Shown piece after piece: positions 20,635-32,222 of a DNA stretch of 64,000 nt. Below the pieces are notes generated by a model that saw nothing but the letters and a program-made list of their open reading frames with translations, searched no databases and had not been told where the DNA came from. Each line of letters begins with the position of its first letter. Position 1 is the first letter of the stretch. The stretch covers positions 11,563,782-11,627,781 of the forward strand of contig CM055108.1 of the NCBI GenBank assembly GCA_029204225.1. Direction: 5' to 3'. Source of the DNA: Diphasiastrum complanatum. Its lineage: Eukaryota; Streptophyta; Lycopodiopsida; Lycopodiales; Lycopodiaceae. A program made the translations under genes and the position numbers.

Positions 20635-23600
20635 ATGGCATCTATAAATGCATATCTTTTGGATACTAATGAAAGGCTCAACAAAACTAACTATTCCATA
20701 TGGAAAGTTAGAATGGAATCCATCGTGATCATGCAAGATCTGATGGAAATTGTAAATGGTAAGGAGGGTGAACCTATTCATCCTCAAGAAAAAAACCAAA
20801 TACATCAAGAGGTGCAATGTTGCACTACATTGCATAAAAATGAATGTTGCAAATGAACTCTTAAGAGAGGTAGGAGATTGCACTTTGGCTCAAGATGCTT
20901 GGGAGACTTTGCAAAAGGTCTATCAATCCAAGAACCAAACTAGAATGTTAGCTTTGAAGAATCAAATCTATAGAAGATATCAAAAGAAAGGAGAGAGTGC
21001 ACATACTTTTGTCCTAAGAGTAAAGGAATTGAACAAAGAGCTAGCCTTCATAGGTGATCCTATCAAGGATGAAGAGCTTGTTCAACTCATATTGAATGGA
21101 CTAAGCTTTGAGTTTGACAATTTGGTTAAGGGATATGCAATTATGGGTAAGCTACCCATACTTGAAGAACTCCAAGGCACACTCATGGCCGAGGATAAAG
21201 AAGGAGCCAAATGCAAGAGAGGATGGATAGGCTTTCCATCCAAGGTGGAGATGACCAAGCTCTCTTCACCAAAGGCAAAGGCAAGTCCAAAGGCAAAGGA
21301 TCATCATTCAAGAAGCCTACAAAGCTTGAGGATCAAGAAGGACCCTCAAAGGCATCTCCATCAACCACCAAAGTCAAGAAGGACAAATCAAAGGTGAAGT
21401 GCTACTATTGTAGCAAGATGGGGCATTATGCCTCGGAATGCTTCAAGAGGAAGCAAGATCAAAGCCAAGCCAACATGAGCAAAGAGGAGGAGGAGGAGAG
21501 TTCACATGAGGACTCTCTCATGATGTCCATATTTTCTTCAACAAACTTCAAAGGAGAAGATCCTTGGTGGATTGACTCGGGTGCTAGTTCACACATGACT
21601 AGTAAAAGGGAGTTTTTCTCTTCTCTCTTATCTTATGATGGACCTATAAAGTCTATCTATATAGCAAATGATGAAGCTTGTAAGATTGAAGGAGTTGGTA
21701 GCATTCCCCTTTGCTTAGGATCTTCCAAAAAGATCAACATAGAAGGTGTTTTGTACATTCCTACAATAACAAAGAATCTACTAAGTGTTGGCCAAATGGT
21801 AGACAATGGTTTCAATGTTGACTTTGCTTCAAATGAATGTTTCATCAAGAAGAAGGGTAAGATAGTGGCTAAGGGCACTAGACTTGGCAAACTTTATAAG
21901 TTGGATGCATTTGTGGATACTAATGTTGTCATGTTGGCTGAGAAGAGCAAGATATATACCTTTACTTTATGGCACAAAAGACTTGGACATGTCAACTCGG
22001 GTTCCATGGAGGCTATGATCAAGGAGGAGTATGCTTTAGGCCTACCAAGGTCTATTGGGAAGGAAGACAGGGTTTGTGAAGCTTGTGCCTTATCCAAGGC
22101 ACATAAGAAGGTGTTTCCTAACTCCATCACAAAGTCATCTCATCCTCTTGAACTCATACACTTGGATGTGCACATTGCTAGCACCAAATCTAATGGAGGT
22201 TCATCCATGTTTTTAACCTTCATTGATGACTACTCAAGATATTGTTGGGTGTTCTTACTTTTCTTCAAGTCTCAAGTATTTGATACTTTTGTAAAGTTCA
22301 AGTTGTTTGTGGAAAAGCATCATAATCATAGCATCAAGATTCTTAGAAGTGACAATGGTGGAGAATTCATCTCCAATGAGTTCAAGGCCTTTTGTGAGGA
22401 GGAAGGGATCAAGAAAGAGACTTTTTGTCCTTACACTCCTCAACAAAATGGAGCTGCTGAAAGAAGGAATAGAACATTATGTGAATGTTCTAAGGCTTTA
22501 AGATTAGATGCTTGTTTGCCCAAATCCTTTTGGGGTGAGTCTCTTGTATGTGCAAACTACTTGATGAATAGGGTGTCTTGCAAAGCAATTGAAGGCAAAA
22601 CTCCTTATGAGATGTTGTATGGAAAGAAACCCAATCTTAATCACTTGAAAGTTTTTGGGTGTATATGTTATGTGCATGTGCCATTGGAAACAAGAACCAA
22701 GGAGGATCCATCTTCCAGAAGAGGGATCATGCTTGGATATGCAAGCTCAAGCAAGGGCTACAAAGTCTATCTCCCATCCTTGAACAAATTTGTTGTTTCA
22801 AGGGATGTCATCTTTGATGAACATCATATGCATATGCTTGAAAAAGGATCAAGTGCTCCAACAATCAAGAAGAAGATGGCCGAGGAGCAAGATCTTGGTT
22901 TTGAGGAGGAGCTCATGGAGGAGCAAGCACCAAACCCACCTATCACACCAAGGAGATCTTCAAGGGCAAAAGTGGAGCCATCAAGGCTCACATATCAAGG
23001 CAAAGGACAGCAAGTTGAGGGTATCTCATCCACTTCTTATGCTTTATCTACTTTTGAAGAACCATCTAATGTTGAAGATGCATTGAACTCCAAAGAATGG
23101 TATAAAGCTATGTTGGATGAGTATGATGCCTTGATTGAGAATGAAACTTGGTTGCTTGTTGAGAGACCTCAAAGGAATGTAATAGGATGCAAGTGGGTCT
23201 TCAAGCTTAAGTTGAATGCAAATGGGAGTGTTAACAAACATAAAGCAAGATTAGTTGCAAAAGGTTATGCTCAAGAGAGAGGGATAGACTATGAGGAAAC
23301 TTTTGCACCCGTGGCCAAGATGGTCACAATAAGGCTAATCATTGCACTTATATCACATTTTGGATGGATTCTATGTCAAATGGATGTCTCTAATGCTTTC
23401 TTGAATGGTTTTTTGGAAGAGGATATCTATATGGAGCAGCCACAAGGGTTCATCAAGCATGGAATGGAGAACAAAGTATGCCATCTCCAAAGAAGCATCT
23501 ATGGCTTGAAGCAAGCCTCGAGATCTTGGAATTCAAGACTACATTGCTATCTTATTTCACTTTCTTTTGTTCAAAGTGAATATGATCCCACTCTTTACAT

Positions 23601-24603
23601 TAAGTTTGATGATGTTGGTATTGTACTTTTACTCATTTATGTAGATGACATCATCATTAGTGGAAATAGTGTTGATGGTATTGAAAAAATCAAGATAGAT
23701 CTATCCTTAGAGTTCAAGATGTTAGATCTAGGGTGTCTTCACTTCATCTTAGGCATAGAAGTACTTAGAGGGTCTGATTTTATCTTTATAAGTCAAGTAA
23801 ACTATGCTCAAAGTCTTTTGAAGAAGTTTAAGATGGAAGTATGCAAAAGTGTTGACACACCAATGGAGCAAGATGTAAAAGTGCCAAATGAAGATGATGA
23901 AAGATCCTTCATGGACATCACAATGTTTAGGCAACTTATAGGTTCCTTAATGTGGATCACTATAACTAGACCAGATCTTAGCTTTAGTGTATGTAGGTTG
24001 AGCCAATCCATGCAAAATCCATTGAATATCCATTGGAAAAAGGCTAAGAGGATTCTAAGATACATCTCGGGTACATTGGATTTTGGGATTCTATATAGAG
24101 GAGATGTGATTAACCTTCATGCATTTAGTGATTCAGATTTTGCAGGGGACAAGAGGGATAGGAAATCAACAAGTGTCTATTCAACTTTCATAGGAGAAGG
24201 TGTGGTTTCATGGCTTTCAAAAAAGCAAGAAACTATATCTCTATCTTCAACCGAGGCCAAGTACAAAGCTTTGACAACCACTACAAAGGAGGTACTTTGG
24301 ATCAAGAGATTATTGGTGGAACTAAAGATCATGGATTCAAAGGAGGAACCAATCATCTACAATGACAATATATCAGCCCAACACCTTACATCTAACCCAA
24401 TCTTCCATGCAAGATCTAAGCACATTGAGATATGCCATCACTTTGTGAGAGAAATGGTGCAAGCCAAGGAGATTGCTTTGGAGCATGTTCCAAGCAATGA
24501 ATGTGTAGCTGATCTACTTACTAAGCCACTTCAAAAGACACCTTTTATGAAGTTCAGATCATCACTTGGAGTGATTAGTAAAGCAATGATTGAACCAAGC
24601 TAG
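20635..24603 (+). pseudogene. Ty1/copia gag-pol polyprotein of B, two gag frame breaks
   Basis: Gag starts at 20635 (MASINAYLLDTNERLN) and reads to about 20795, where an A-run (AAGAAAAAAACC) shifts the frame; the second frame carries gag to about 21205, where the frame returns. From 21211 a 1130-codon frame is open to TAG at 24601. Visible parts: zinc knuckle CYYCSKMGHYASEC (codon 64 of that frame onward), protease WWIDSGASSHM, pre-integrase LWHKRLGHVNS, integrase (TFIDDYSRY, LRSDNGGEF, QQNGAAERRN), RT (LLIYVDDIIISGN) and RNase H. The RNase H motif normally reading STEAEYKAL is STEAKYKAL (codon 1017): the presumed catalytic Glu is Lys. The two shifts compensate, so gag is otherwise readable and either could be an assembly error in a homopolymer. 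Confidence 0.93.
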
Positions 24604-24606
24604 ATA

Positions 24607-24617
24607 GTGAGGAGGAG
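24607..24617 (+). other. polypurine tract of element B
   Basis: GTGAGGAGGAG directly before the TG of the 3' LTR. The core GAGGAGGAG is shared with C, C2 and (as AGGAGGAG) D. Confidence 0.85.
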
Positions 24618-25299
24618 TGTTAAAAATTCACAATTCTAGCTTGACTAGTTTTAGTCATATGACTTGTAAATAGTTAGATGGTCATGATGTGGCTTGTCAC
24701 ATGTGCCAAATAGCATAGGATTCCATTCATAAGGATGTTCTCAAGTAGACCTAAGTGTTAGAACCTTTGGAATGAGTCCAAATTATGCTTAGATACAAGA
24801 GAGAAAAAATAGGAGCTATTTTTGGTAATTTTTGCATTGTTGAGGGATCTCCAAGATTCCAACCCTAACTTGGTAGGGATGAAAGATCCACCAAAATTAG
24901 CATTAGGGATAGGTTTAGGGCTACTCATACCTGCCCAAAACTGTGATGGATCATGTATATATAGGTGATGATATCTCACCAAAATCAATCAAGCAATTTC
25001 ATGTTTTTTCTCTCATAATGGTGCAATTGCTCTCTATGTTCATAATTGTTTGAGTACTTGTGATTACTAATGATTATAGGATTGAATGTAGTTCTGGTGT
25101 ACAGTACTCAGACTGTGGGAGGCCGTACTTTCACACGTGTGAAGCCTTCTTCAAGGATTTGGGCCATTTAGTGAGGTTCAAGCATAGATTTTTAATGGAT
25201 TTTGATGGTTCAACTTGTGCTAATCTTATGAAATCATAATCTATTGTTTCCCTCATCATTTCAAGTGTTTTAGGATCCTTATTTGCTGTAATTTTTACA
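24618..25299 (+). repeat. 3' LTR of element B
   Basis: 682 bp, TGTTAAAA...TTTTTACA. It contains TATATATAG near 24956 and the palindrome TTTCACACGTGTGAA at 25129-25143, preceded by GTACAGTACTCAGACTGTG. Confidence 0.96.
25129..25143. promoter_or_regulatory. CACGTG palindrome in LTR of B
   Basis: TTTCACACGTGTGAA, identical to the site in element A though the two LTRs are otherwise unlike. A reversed copy lies at 19974-19988 within the inverted segment. Confidence 0.5.
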
Positions 25300-25512
25300 A
25301 TTTCTTTAGTGATTTGATTCAAATATTGTGTGCTTTTGTCTTAGTGATCAAAGGAAAGTTTCCAAGTGACTGGTCATTAGTGTGAAGATTGATTCTTAGG
25401 TTTGTGAGCTAGATCTTTTGTAGATCCTTCTAGATTGTTGAAGATGTTCAAATCTAGTCTCTTGAAAGTCACAAATTACATTTGTAGAATCACATCACAG
25501 TTTTTTATTCAC

Positions 25513-27089
25513 ATGGCATCAATAGGTGGCATCCTATTGAAGGAAAGAAAGGATCTTGAGTGCAACCTTTGTGGCAAGGGAGGATATTTTTTCTCAAGAT
25601 GCTACAAAAAGAAGACAATCCATCCTGCTACAAAAAGAAGACCAATCCATCCAAGGAGAACCAAAGCAAGGGGGCCGAGGTGAATGATGGAGCTTCAAGT
25701 TCAAAATGCACATACAAGAAGGACAAGTCCAAGAAAAGGTGTTTCCTTTTTGGAAAGGTGAATGAGGCTTGGAGTCTCACAAGGACTTGCAAGATTTGTC
25801 TTCAAGAGTCCATCACAACACATGTCAAATCTTTTGGAATTTTTCATTTGGAAGTGCATTGTTTGGTTCAATATGCAAAGATAGATGTCACTTTCATGAA
25901 AGTAACTTGGATTTATTTTATGTCCTTGGAAAGTATTTTGCTTGTAAATTTGGACAAGTTCAAACTTATTGTTATTATCCAAGAGAAATCAATCAAGAAT
26001 AAGGAGCAATCACAAAATGAAAATAGTTCCATTTATACTCTCATGTCGAACCATTTTGCTTTGAAGAGATTTTTGTATCTCAAAGGTGGATTAAGGCAAT
26101 ACTAATTGAGTGTAATGCCTTAAAAGATAGCAAAATATGTTTTCCTTGTAAGCTTCCATTAGTTATGAAGTCAAGGAAATGGAAATATCTTCATAATGTA
26201 GGATCTTTTGGTTTCAATAAGATCATGAATGATGTGTTCATTCATAAAGATGAAAATTGTACGTTTTCAATCTTAAGAAATACCTTTTGATCTCAATATT
26301 GGAAAAATCATGCCAAGTTGTGGTGATTTTTGGACTTATGGTTCTAGCATAAGTAATCTTGATAATCAAAGGAAGTGCATATTGAATGGTCATACTTGTT
26401 GTGATCATTATGAGACATGGAGGTCTCGGATTTCCATAAAAAAGGAGCACCATGAAGAGGATCTTAAAGAATCATCTCAAGGTTCAAGTGTGCCAAGGAT
26501 TGAGGAGGAGAGACCTTCTCAAGTTGTGATTCCAAAAAGAAACTCAAGAAATATGGTTGATTCCATGTGGCTCACATTTCAAGAGAAAGAGGAGCATATC
26601 TCATGTGGTATACGTCTCATACTTACTTCTCTTATGTCATTTGATAAATCAATTTGCTTTAGTGAGATCATTGCATCTCAAAATTGGAGTAACGCCATAC
26701 TAGTTGAGTATGAAGTCTCTCTTGAGAACATAGATGATGTTCTTAAAAGGTTGAAATTGATTTTAAATCAATTAGAAAGCAAATGGTTATTTCATCAAAT
26801 GTATGTTCTTGAGTCATGCAAGAGCGAAAGTGATTTGTTCAGTCATAGTTTGAAAATTTGTATTGAGGCAAATTGTAAACTCTTTATGAGAGTAAGTGAA
26901 TCATCTTCTAAAGACACTTATCTCCATAATGAAGTATTTAGCCTCATTGGATCTGAGACTAGCATGGTAAACAAGCATGAAGATATATTGCAAACACTTT
27001 GTTATTATAGCATGCATAGTCTTGCCAATTTGGATGATTCTCTAGATCGTAGAAACATGATGTTAGATCTTTGTGATCCTAATAAATAA
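25513..27089 (+). pseudogene. broken copy of the C-type zinc-knuckle ORF
   Basis: ATG at 25513 begins MASIGGILL, as in element C (MASIGGNLL), followed by a knuckle whose His is replaced (CNLCGKGGYFFSRC: Tyr where C has His). A duplication of CYKKKTIHP-type sequence shifts the frame near 25620. The later part (CGDFWTYGSSISN, YETWRSRI, SVPRIEEERPSQV, CKLFMRVSESSSKDTYLH) follows the C protein closely. Near 26275 a deletion removes about 130 bases that in C encode the first CKLLMRISEASK block. Several shifts make it non-functional, but its length and order show that the ORF belongs to this element family and not only to copy C. Confidence 0.88.
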
Positions 27090-27380
27090 AAAAGAAATCT
27101 TTATTTTCTCATGGAGGAGCATGCACATGAAGAAGGAGCAAGCCTTAAAGTCAAGCATCTACATGAAATTTGGAAGGAATCAATTTTGGAGGTGCTAGGA
27201 TGGTGCAAAGCTCTCAAGTTCATCAAAGATGTCAACATCAAAGAAGCACTATCATGGATATGGTGATTTCAGATCAACATCAAGCTCATCGGCTGATCTT
27301 CACACCTTTTGAACCAGCAAAGACCAATTCAGCCCATAAAGTCAAGTTCAAGATCATTATGTTTTCCATCAAGCTAGATT

Positions 27381-27392
27381 TTTGAGGAGGAG
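27381..27392 (+). other. polypurine tract of C2
   Basis: TTTGAGGAGGAG directly before the LTR, nearly the same as element C (TTTTGAGGAGGAG, 40516-40527). Confidence 0.85.
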
Positions 27393-28224
27393 TGTGAAAA
27401 ATGCGAAAATAAGCTTGGTAGAGGCCAAATTTTTGTATATAGATGAACACACATGTGTGGAGCCTGTTCCCACGTGTGAAACTAGTGTACTTGTCATGTA
27501 CCATAATCATATAGGATGTACATATGATTTAATTCAAGTTCTAGTGGCTAAAAAGGCCAAAAACTAGTTTTCTAGACATATGACACATGGCATCAATCTA
27601 TTGATTGCATGAACCACATCCTTTGGTTAAGTGTCATATCCCATGTGTAGAGGACAGCTCACACATGTGGAATAATCTGAAGTAGTCAAATTTTGAGTTC
27701 TAGAAGATTTCCAAGTAGATCTCCATATAGAAGGTAAATAGACCAAAAGTGCTCAAAATAGAAGGTTTTGTCCAAGTGTCAGTTTTGTATGATGAATTAT
27801 CATATGACAAAGCACCTTCACACATGTGGGATCAGAGGGATGATCAGTACCATGAGCTTCCACTTATTGTATATATAGAGTCACATTTGGCCATAGTCAT
27901 AGTGAGACACCAATCTTGGTTTTGGAAGCAATTTTGAGTGATTCTCTCCATTTGTCTACATTTGTTTTGATTGTTTTGAGGTTCTATCAATGTGTACTTG
28001 ATTTTCAGGTTGGAGTCTGTACTCAGACTGTGTTTCACACGTGTGAAACCATAAAGTACACTTACCTTCAATTAATGATTGTTCTTGTTAGGATTTTGTG
28101 TCTAGAATTGATCTAGATTGATCTTAATCTGAAGTAGATTGATAGATCAAGTAATCTGACAACCAATCCCTCTTGAGGATCAGATTAGGATCCACTCTTG
28201 GTCCTTTTTGTACTTTTTTGCACA
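27393..28224 (+). repeat. 3' LTR of C2
   Basis: About 832 bp from TGTGAAAA to TTTGCACA (end tentative). It shares with the C LTR the blocks ATGTGTGGAGCCTGTTCCCA, CACGTGTGAAA, ACTAGTGGCTAAA-like sequence, GATTGATAGATCA-like sequence and CTCTTGAGGATC. The perfect 18-bp palindrome GTTTCACACGTGTGAAAC is at 28032-28049. Confidence 0.88.
28032..28049. promoter_or_regulatory. 18-bp CACGTG palindrome in LTR of C2
   Basis: GTTTCACACGTGTGAAAC is self-complementary over its full length. It follows GTACTCAGACTGTG, the same preceding motif as in the LTR of B. Confidence 0.5.
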
Positions 28225-28680
28225 CAAACTACCCTGAAGTCTATCCAAAGTAGTATGCTTGGTCAGCCAAACACTGCACAAGTACCTTATAGACGAAAAA
28301 CAATATGGTGCCCACACTATAGGGCTACGCATCCTGTTGATGCTTGTCCTTCATATCAACCTATCCAAGCACACACAGTCCAACAAGAAGAACAACCGTC
28401 ACCATCTGGACATTCCTTGACTTATCATGAATACCCACCAGAAAGTCCAGAACCACTAGCCATACAAGATGGCTATGCCGTTATACAAGGGCCATTGCAC
28501 ACCAGATGTTTCATCTGTGGTGAAACTAGCCACTTCATGGTTGATTGTCCAGTTAAGACCCACAAACCATGCTGAGTGTCCCGACTATATCAGAAAACAC
28601 AGTTTCAAAGACTGTCCAAAACAACCAACTAAGATCCTACCTGTCCGTCACGTTAGTTATGAATCACAATAGGATCTTCA
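28225..28680 (+). pseudogene. gypsy-type gag C-terminus with repeated Cys/His motifs
   Basis: Begins right at the end of the C2 LTR. Readable parts are WCPHYRATHPVDACP, a Pro/Ser/Gln-rich spacer and CFICGETSHFMVDC (a canonical CX2CX4HX4C knuckle), then after a frameshift CPDYIRKHSFKDCPKQ. Arrays of knuckle-like motifs separated by Pro-rich spacers occur in some gypsy gag C-termini. No protease or RT follows in this stretch. Confidence 0.55.
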
Positions 28681-30520
28681 CGACAACAACATGAGCACTA
28701 TAGCACCCTCCCACTCAACCTGCTACTCACTCGAGAAGTTTCTAGCAAACTTCTACAATACTACACAATACACCAGCTCTATAATGAAAAAAGACAATAC
28801 GAAATGAGTCCTTGTTGAAAGAAAGTAAAACCAATAATCCGTCATCTGCTACAATGTCCAACCAAGAGCAACCTCCACAGGGAATGGAGAGTTTTTCTCC
28901 ACTTCTACAACCTCAAATCTTTTTGTCTTTCCAAATGCTGATAAGATTTCCAATGTGCCAATACACAATAAATCTAGGATTCGAAAATCCAAATCGATAT
29001 TCGGTTCTAAATCTCGTGCTCAGAGAGGTCCTTAGGACAATAGTACCTCAACCATACATGCATCTCAGTGATTGATTTTTGCTTGAGGAATAGCTATTGC
29101 ACGAGAGTCTTCTGTAGAGCATCTCCAGAACACATTTTCATTCATCTATCCATCTTCAGATTCCCTTGTACAACAGTTTAGGATTTTTGAGACATGTGAG
29201 AAATCCATGTCCAATTAGAGTTGATTCATGCATCTCAATGCCATATTATTTTTTGAGTCAACTACAACAAGATCGAAACAAATTTAGTTAAAATTTGTTC
29301 AATCCTTAGACCAGTCACATGTTCAACGTGTTTTCAACTACGTGTTCCACATGCCGATCCAATCCTGAGCATGACCAGTTACCAGTACCAACATCCCCAC
29401 CAACCAATTTTTTTTTTTGGGGGGGGGAGGAGAGAGTGGATCTGCTTGGATCCACTGGAGCAGTTACGCTGCCAACAACAACATCAGCAAGATCGACAGC
29501 CGTCATGACGAAGATCCTTCAGAAAGAAAAACACAAGCATTGGGAAATCAGTCTCCTTCTTCAACCAACCTCTCGTCATACATCTGCATCCATTCTCATG
29601 CCTATCACCCACAGCATCTACCATTGTCACTACCACCCTTCCTTCCATCTGTTTGTTTATCATCAGTTTACTGTTCTTATGCGAAATCCCTAGTTTTTTA
29701 TAGTCCTACCAAAGTAGTTGAAAGATCATTGCAAGTGTCTTGCGGAGACCAATTGCCACCTACAATGGCTGATCAGCCAAAAGAAGACCTACAAAAGCAG
29801 GCGAAGCAGCTAGAAGACATCAAAAATTAAGCAAAGAAGTTGAGGAGGAAAGGATGAAAACTAAAACAATAGATGAGTCAGATAAATTTTGATCAAAAAA
29901 AACTCTTTGGAACAATGATAGTTGAATCCTCTCCTATGAAGCCCAATGAGATCCAAAAGTAACGGATCAAAAGAAAGAGCTACAAAAAAGAAAGATGAAG
30001 ACAACCGTGAACCTGCAAATAAAGCAAGCTCCTCATCCAACAAGTGGTGGTCAAAGCTCGACATTGCAAGGGTCCAAGGCTGCAACTGTAGAACTATCAG
30101 TTCCTTCACCCTACCACCAAGCCTTTATCATGTTTCCTTACCATTACCAAATCGTCCATCCAAAACTATTCCTACCACCAATTTTTGATGAATCCATCCC
30201 CTTGAGACTGATAATCAAAGTTTGTGCAACCTGTAGATCAAAGGTTTTCCATGAGACTGAAACTTCAACTGAGAGAAGAACCACGGAAACACCTAGAAGA
30301 AAATGGAGGATACAGACCTCCCAGAAGATAGAATCTGCCAAGAAACCAAAGATGAAACTGTCAATGGCAGATACAAGTGACAAAACAAAGAGACACATGG
30401 AAAGCACTCGAGCATGAAAGTTGTGAAGCTGCTGAGAGCTCTCCAATTTTGAGAATGTCAACCAATTGTAGCAATAAGACATTCTGGTTAAACTACGACA
30501 ATTCGTAAATAATATTTTTG
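28681..30520 (+). other. internal sequence of a decayed gypsy element, no clear ORF
   Basis: Multiple short frames with Gln/Lys-rich peptides (near 29765, MADQPKEDLQKQAKQ) but no recognisable enzyme domain. Includes a T11-G9 homopolymer junction at 29408-29427. Its position between a gag C-terminus and an ORF3 end plus LTR suggests a gypsy internal region with a large pol deletion. Confidence 0.4.
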
Positions 30521-30524
30521 TGAT

Positions 30525-30674
30525 AAAGACTAGCGACAATAAGCACTTGGTTTTATGTAAGCGAACGAGGATCTACGCTTTTCCAAGTGACAATCGAAAA
30601 TGCCAATGCAAAGCGGAGCGACATCGTCAAATATGAGTTGTAGTGGATCCTGCAACACATTACGGGTGGGATGA
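30525..30674 (+). pseudogene. gypsy sequence at ORF3 end and PPT
   Basis: Reverse-complement match to 17412-17540: the segment AAGCGAACGAGGATCTACGC, CTTTTCCAAGTG and GTGG-TCCTGCAACA, followed by ACGGGTGGGATGA (PPT-like) and TGTTGG. Only the last part before the 3' LTR is preserved. Confidence 0.6.
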
Positions 30675-31515
30675 TGTTGGCTAATTTTGACGAATCCCCA
30701 AGATACTTGGACAGAGCAACTCAAGAGCAACTCTCACCTTAGACCGGGGAGGTCTTTGAGAAGACGAGACGAACGAAGACTGAGAGCCGAGTATGAGAGC
30801 CGAGAAATGCTAGTTAGTAATAACAAGCCATAACTATGTAAGCCTCATGGTGAATCCCGAAAGATGGAATGACCATGTAGGAACTAGTATTTCTAGGCAA
30901 ATGTAATAAATGCAAGTAGACGCCTCTTAAAGAAAGTAGAGTGAGCCACCTTTTGATGGTGACCTCTAGTGGAGAGCATTATTTCACTTTTAATTTGTAA
31001 ATTGTGGAAATTCCACTAGGATGCCACCTAAGGAGCTCTCTTGCTTATTTAAGGGACTCCCTCTTTGTGAAGAGGAGCTTTTTGTGTATTGTATCAACTC
31101 CATGCTGAAATGAGAAGAGCCTTCATGATTTTAGTGCATCCATTGAGCTCCTTGATCATTCTTGTTTCTTGAGTGATGCATTTATGATCTTGCCCTTCCC
31201 TCCTTTTGTGTGTGGTTGTGGACTGTAGAGTGGATTAGATTTGCTGCTTTCCTAGAGTGGATTAGCTTCTTTTCTTGTTTGTGGATTAATGTAGGAACTA
31301 GCATTCAGGTAAACTAGATAAGCTGGATCTGTGGTGTAGTTCTTGCATATGTATTTACAATCCAGTTCTTGATGTTCTTGGGATGTCCAAGAATCAATAG
31401 ACTGGTTGGTTTCTTGATTCTTGGACTTCTAACATGTTGTAGATTAGTTTTTTGTTTCTTGGTTTGTCAATTCATGCAAGTGTAGCTCAACTTAGTAAAG
31501 TTTAGGCTCTGATTC
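30675..31515 (+). repeat. gypsy 3' LTR, inverted partner of 16560-17412
   Basis: Starts TGTTGGCTAATTTTG after the PPT-like ACGGGTGGGATGA. It contains TATTTAAGGG (TATA-like) near 31047. The right end is approximate, since no TSD was recognised. Confidence 0.65.
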
Positions 31516-31534
31516 AATTCTTTTTTAGGAGTAG

Positions 31535-32116
31535 ATAGCTGTAGAATCTTTGAGGGATATAAAAGATCCGACTTGGAAACCAATACTACCGATTCGGCTT
31601 AAAAATGTTTACATTTGCACACTACATGGTGAGGTTAGAATCATCGAACAATTGATATACCTTCATATTTGGTTTGCCTGGAATACTAAGCCAGAGTCGT
31701 TAGCCAAAAACACAATAGCTCGATTGGAGGAAATTCTATCAAAAGCGGGTCTTCATAAAATGCACGTTAAAATACAAAAGGACGAGAAGCTTTCGGGGAA
31801 AATGGGAAACATCCCATGCAAACCAAGCATATGAGGATCCAAAGCTCGTCGTTTTTTATCAAATTATTTCAAAAAAATGACTAAAATCCAGTATTCAATT
31901 TGGATAGATGTACTCAATGCCACAAAGGATTTTGAAGAAAAAGGAACAATGAGGATTAAAAAAGTTGAAGTCTGGACAAAGCTTGACAACATGGTCAAAT
32001 TGCTCAGAAAAGATAAACTGTCTGATACTGATGTCCTACTAATTGAGAAATCAACAATTGAGTTTGTGGATGCAGTTAAAGACGCCTGGGGTGAAGGCCA
32101 TATTACGCATTATATG
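31535..32116 (+). pseudogene. non-retroelement gene fragment, exon 1
   Basis: One frame runs about 194 codons with a single internal TGA (31832-31834). Representative segments are DPTWKPILPIRLKNVYICTL, HGEVRIIEQLIYLHIWFAW, LSKAGLHKMHVKIQKDEKLS, GKMGNIPCKPSI, SKARRFLSNYF and EFVDAVKDAWGEGHITHYM. The same frame resumes after the stop and ends at a splice donor (ATG|GTAAAT at 32116/32117). Composition is protein-like and unlike gag-pol. I do not recognise the family with certainty; it could be a decayed host gene or an ORF of a DNA transposon. It lies just right of a gypsy LTR. Confidence 0.55.
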
Positions 32117-32222
32117 GTAAATCTCTTTTCAATATAACTAACTCTTAGAATTATAATTTCATTGCACATATACTAAATTTAAAATGATTAATATGACAAT
32201 GTTTGTATCTCTGATATTGCAG

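Larger units (their letters stand above)
19255..25299 (+). mobile_element. element B: Ty1/copia with inverted 5' LTR end, PBS and leader
   Basis: A 6045-bp element bounded by ATTTC on both sides. The 3' LTR is 24618-25299 (682 bp, TGTTAAAA...TTTTTACA) with PPT GTGAGGAGGAG before it. At the 5' end, 19255-19484 matches the LTR in direct orientation, but 19485-20241 is flipped: it reads, on the plus strand, reverse-complemented leader, then the reverse-complemented PBS, then the reverse-complemented LTR 3' half. Normal leader and gag follow. Because the outer ends keep a matching TSD, this is best read as inversion within one element. With its PBS reversed and two gag frame breaks the copy should be immobile. 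Confidence 0.92.
18165..28224 (+). mobile_element. C2: 5'-truncated non-autonomous LTR element with element B nested in it
   Basis: 18165-19249 matches the leader of element C at about 37110-38350 block by block (GCATAGATTAAGGAGTGAT, GTCCTCCAAGTGAAA, TTCCTTCCTTTGTAGAGGGC). The match resumes at 25305 after element B, continues through a broken copy of the C-type ORF (25513-27089), a PPT (TTTGAGGAGGAG, 27381-27392) and an LTR at 27393-28224. The 5' LTR and PBS are missing: at 18165 it abuts a minus-strand gypsy. Its LTR and ORF are well diverged from C, so it is an older or separate subfamily. Confidence 0.85.

Noticed and set aside
20623-20883. 86-codon minus-strand frame over the gag of B
   Set aside because: Antisense to a clear gag sequence.
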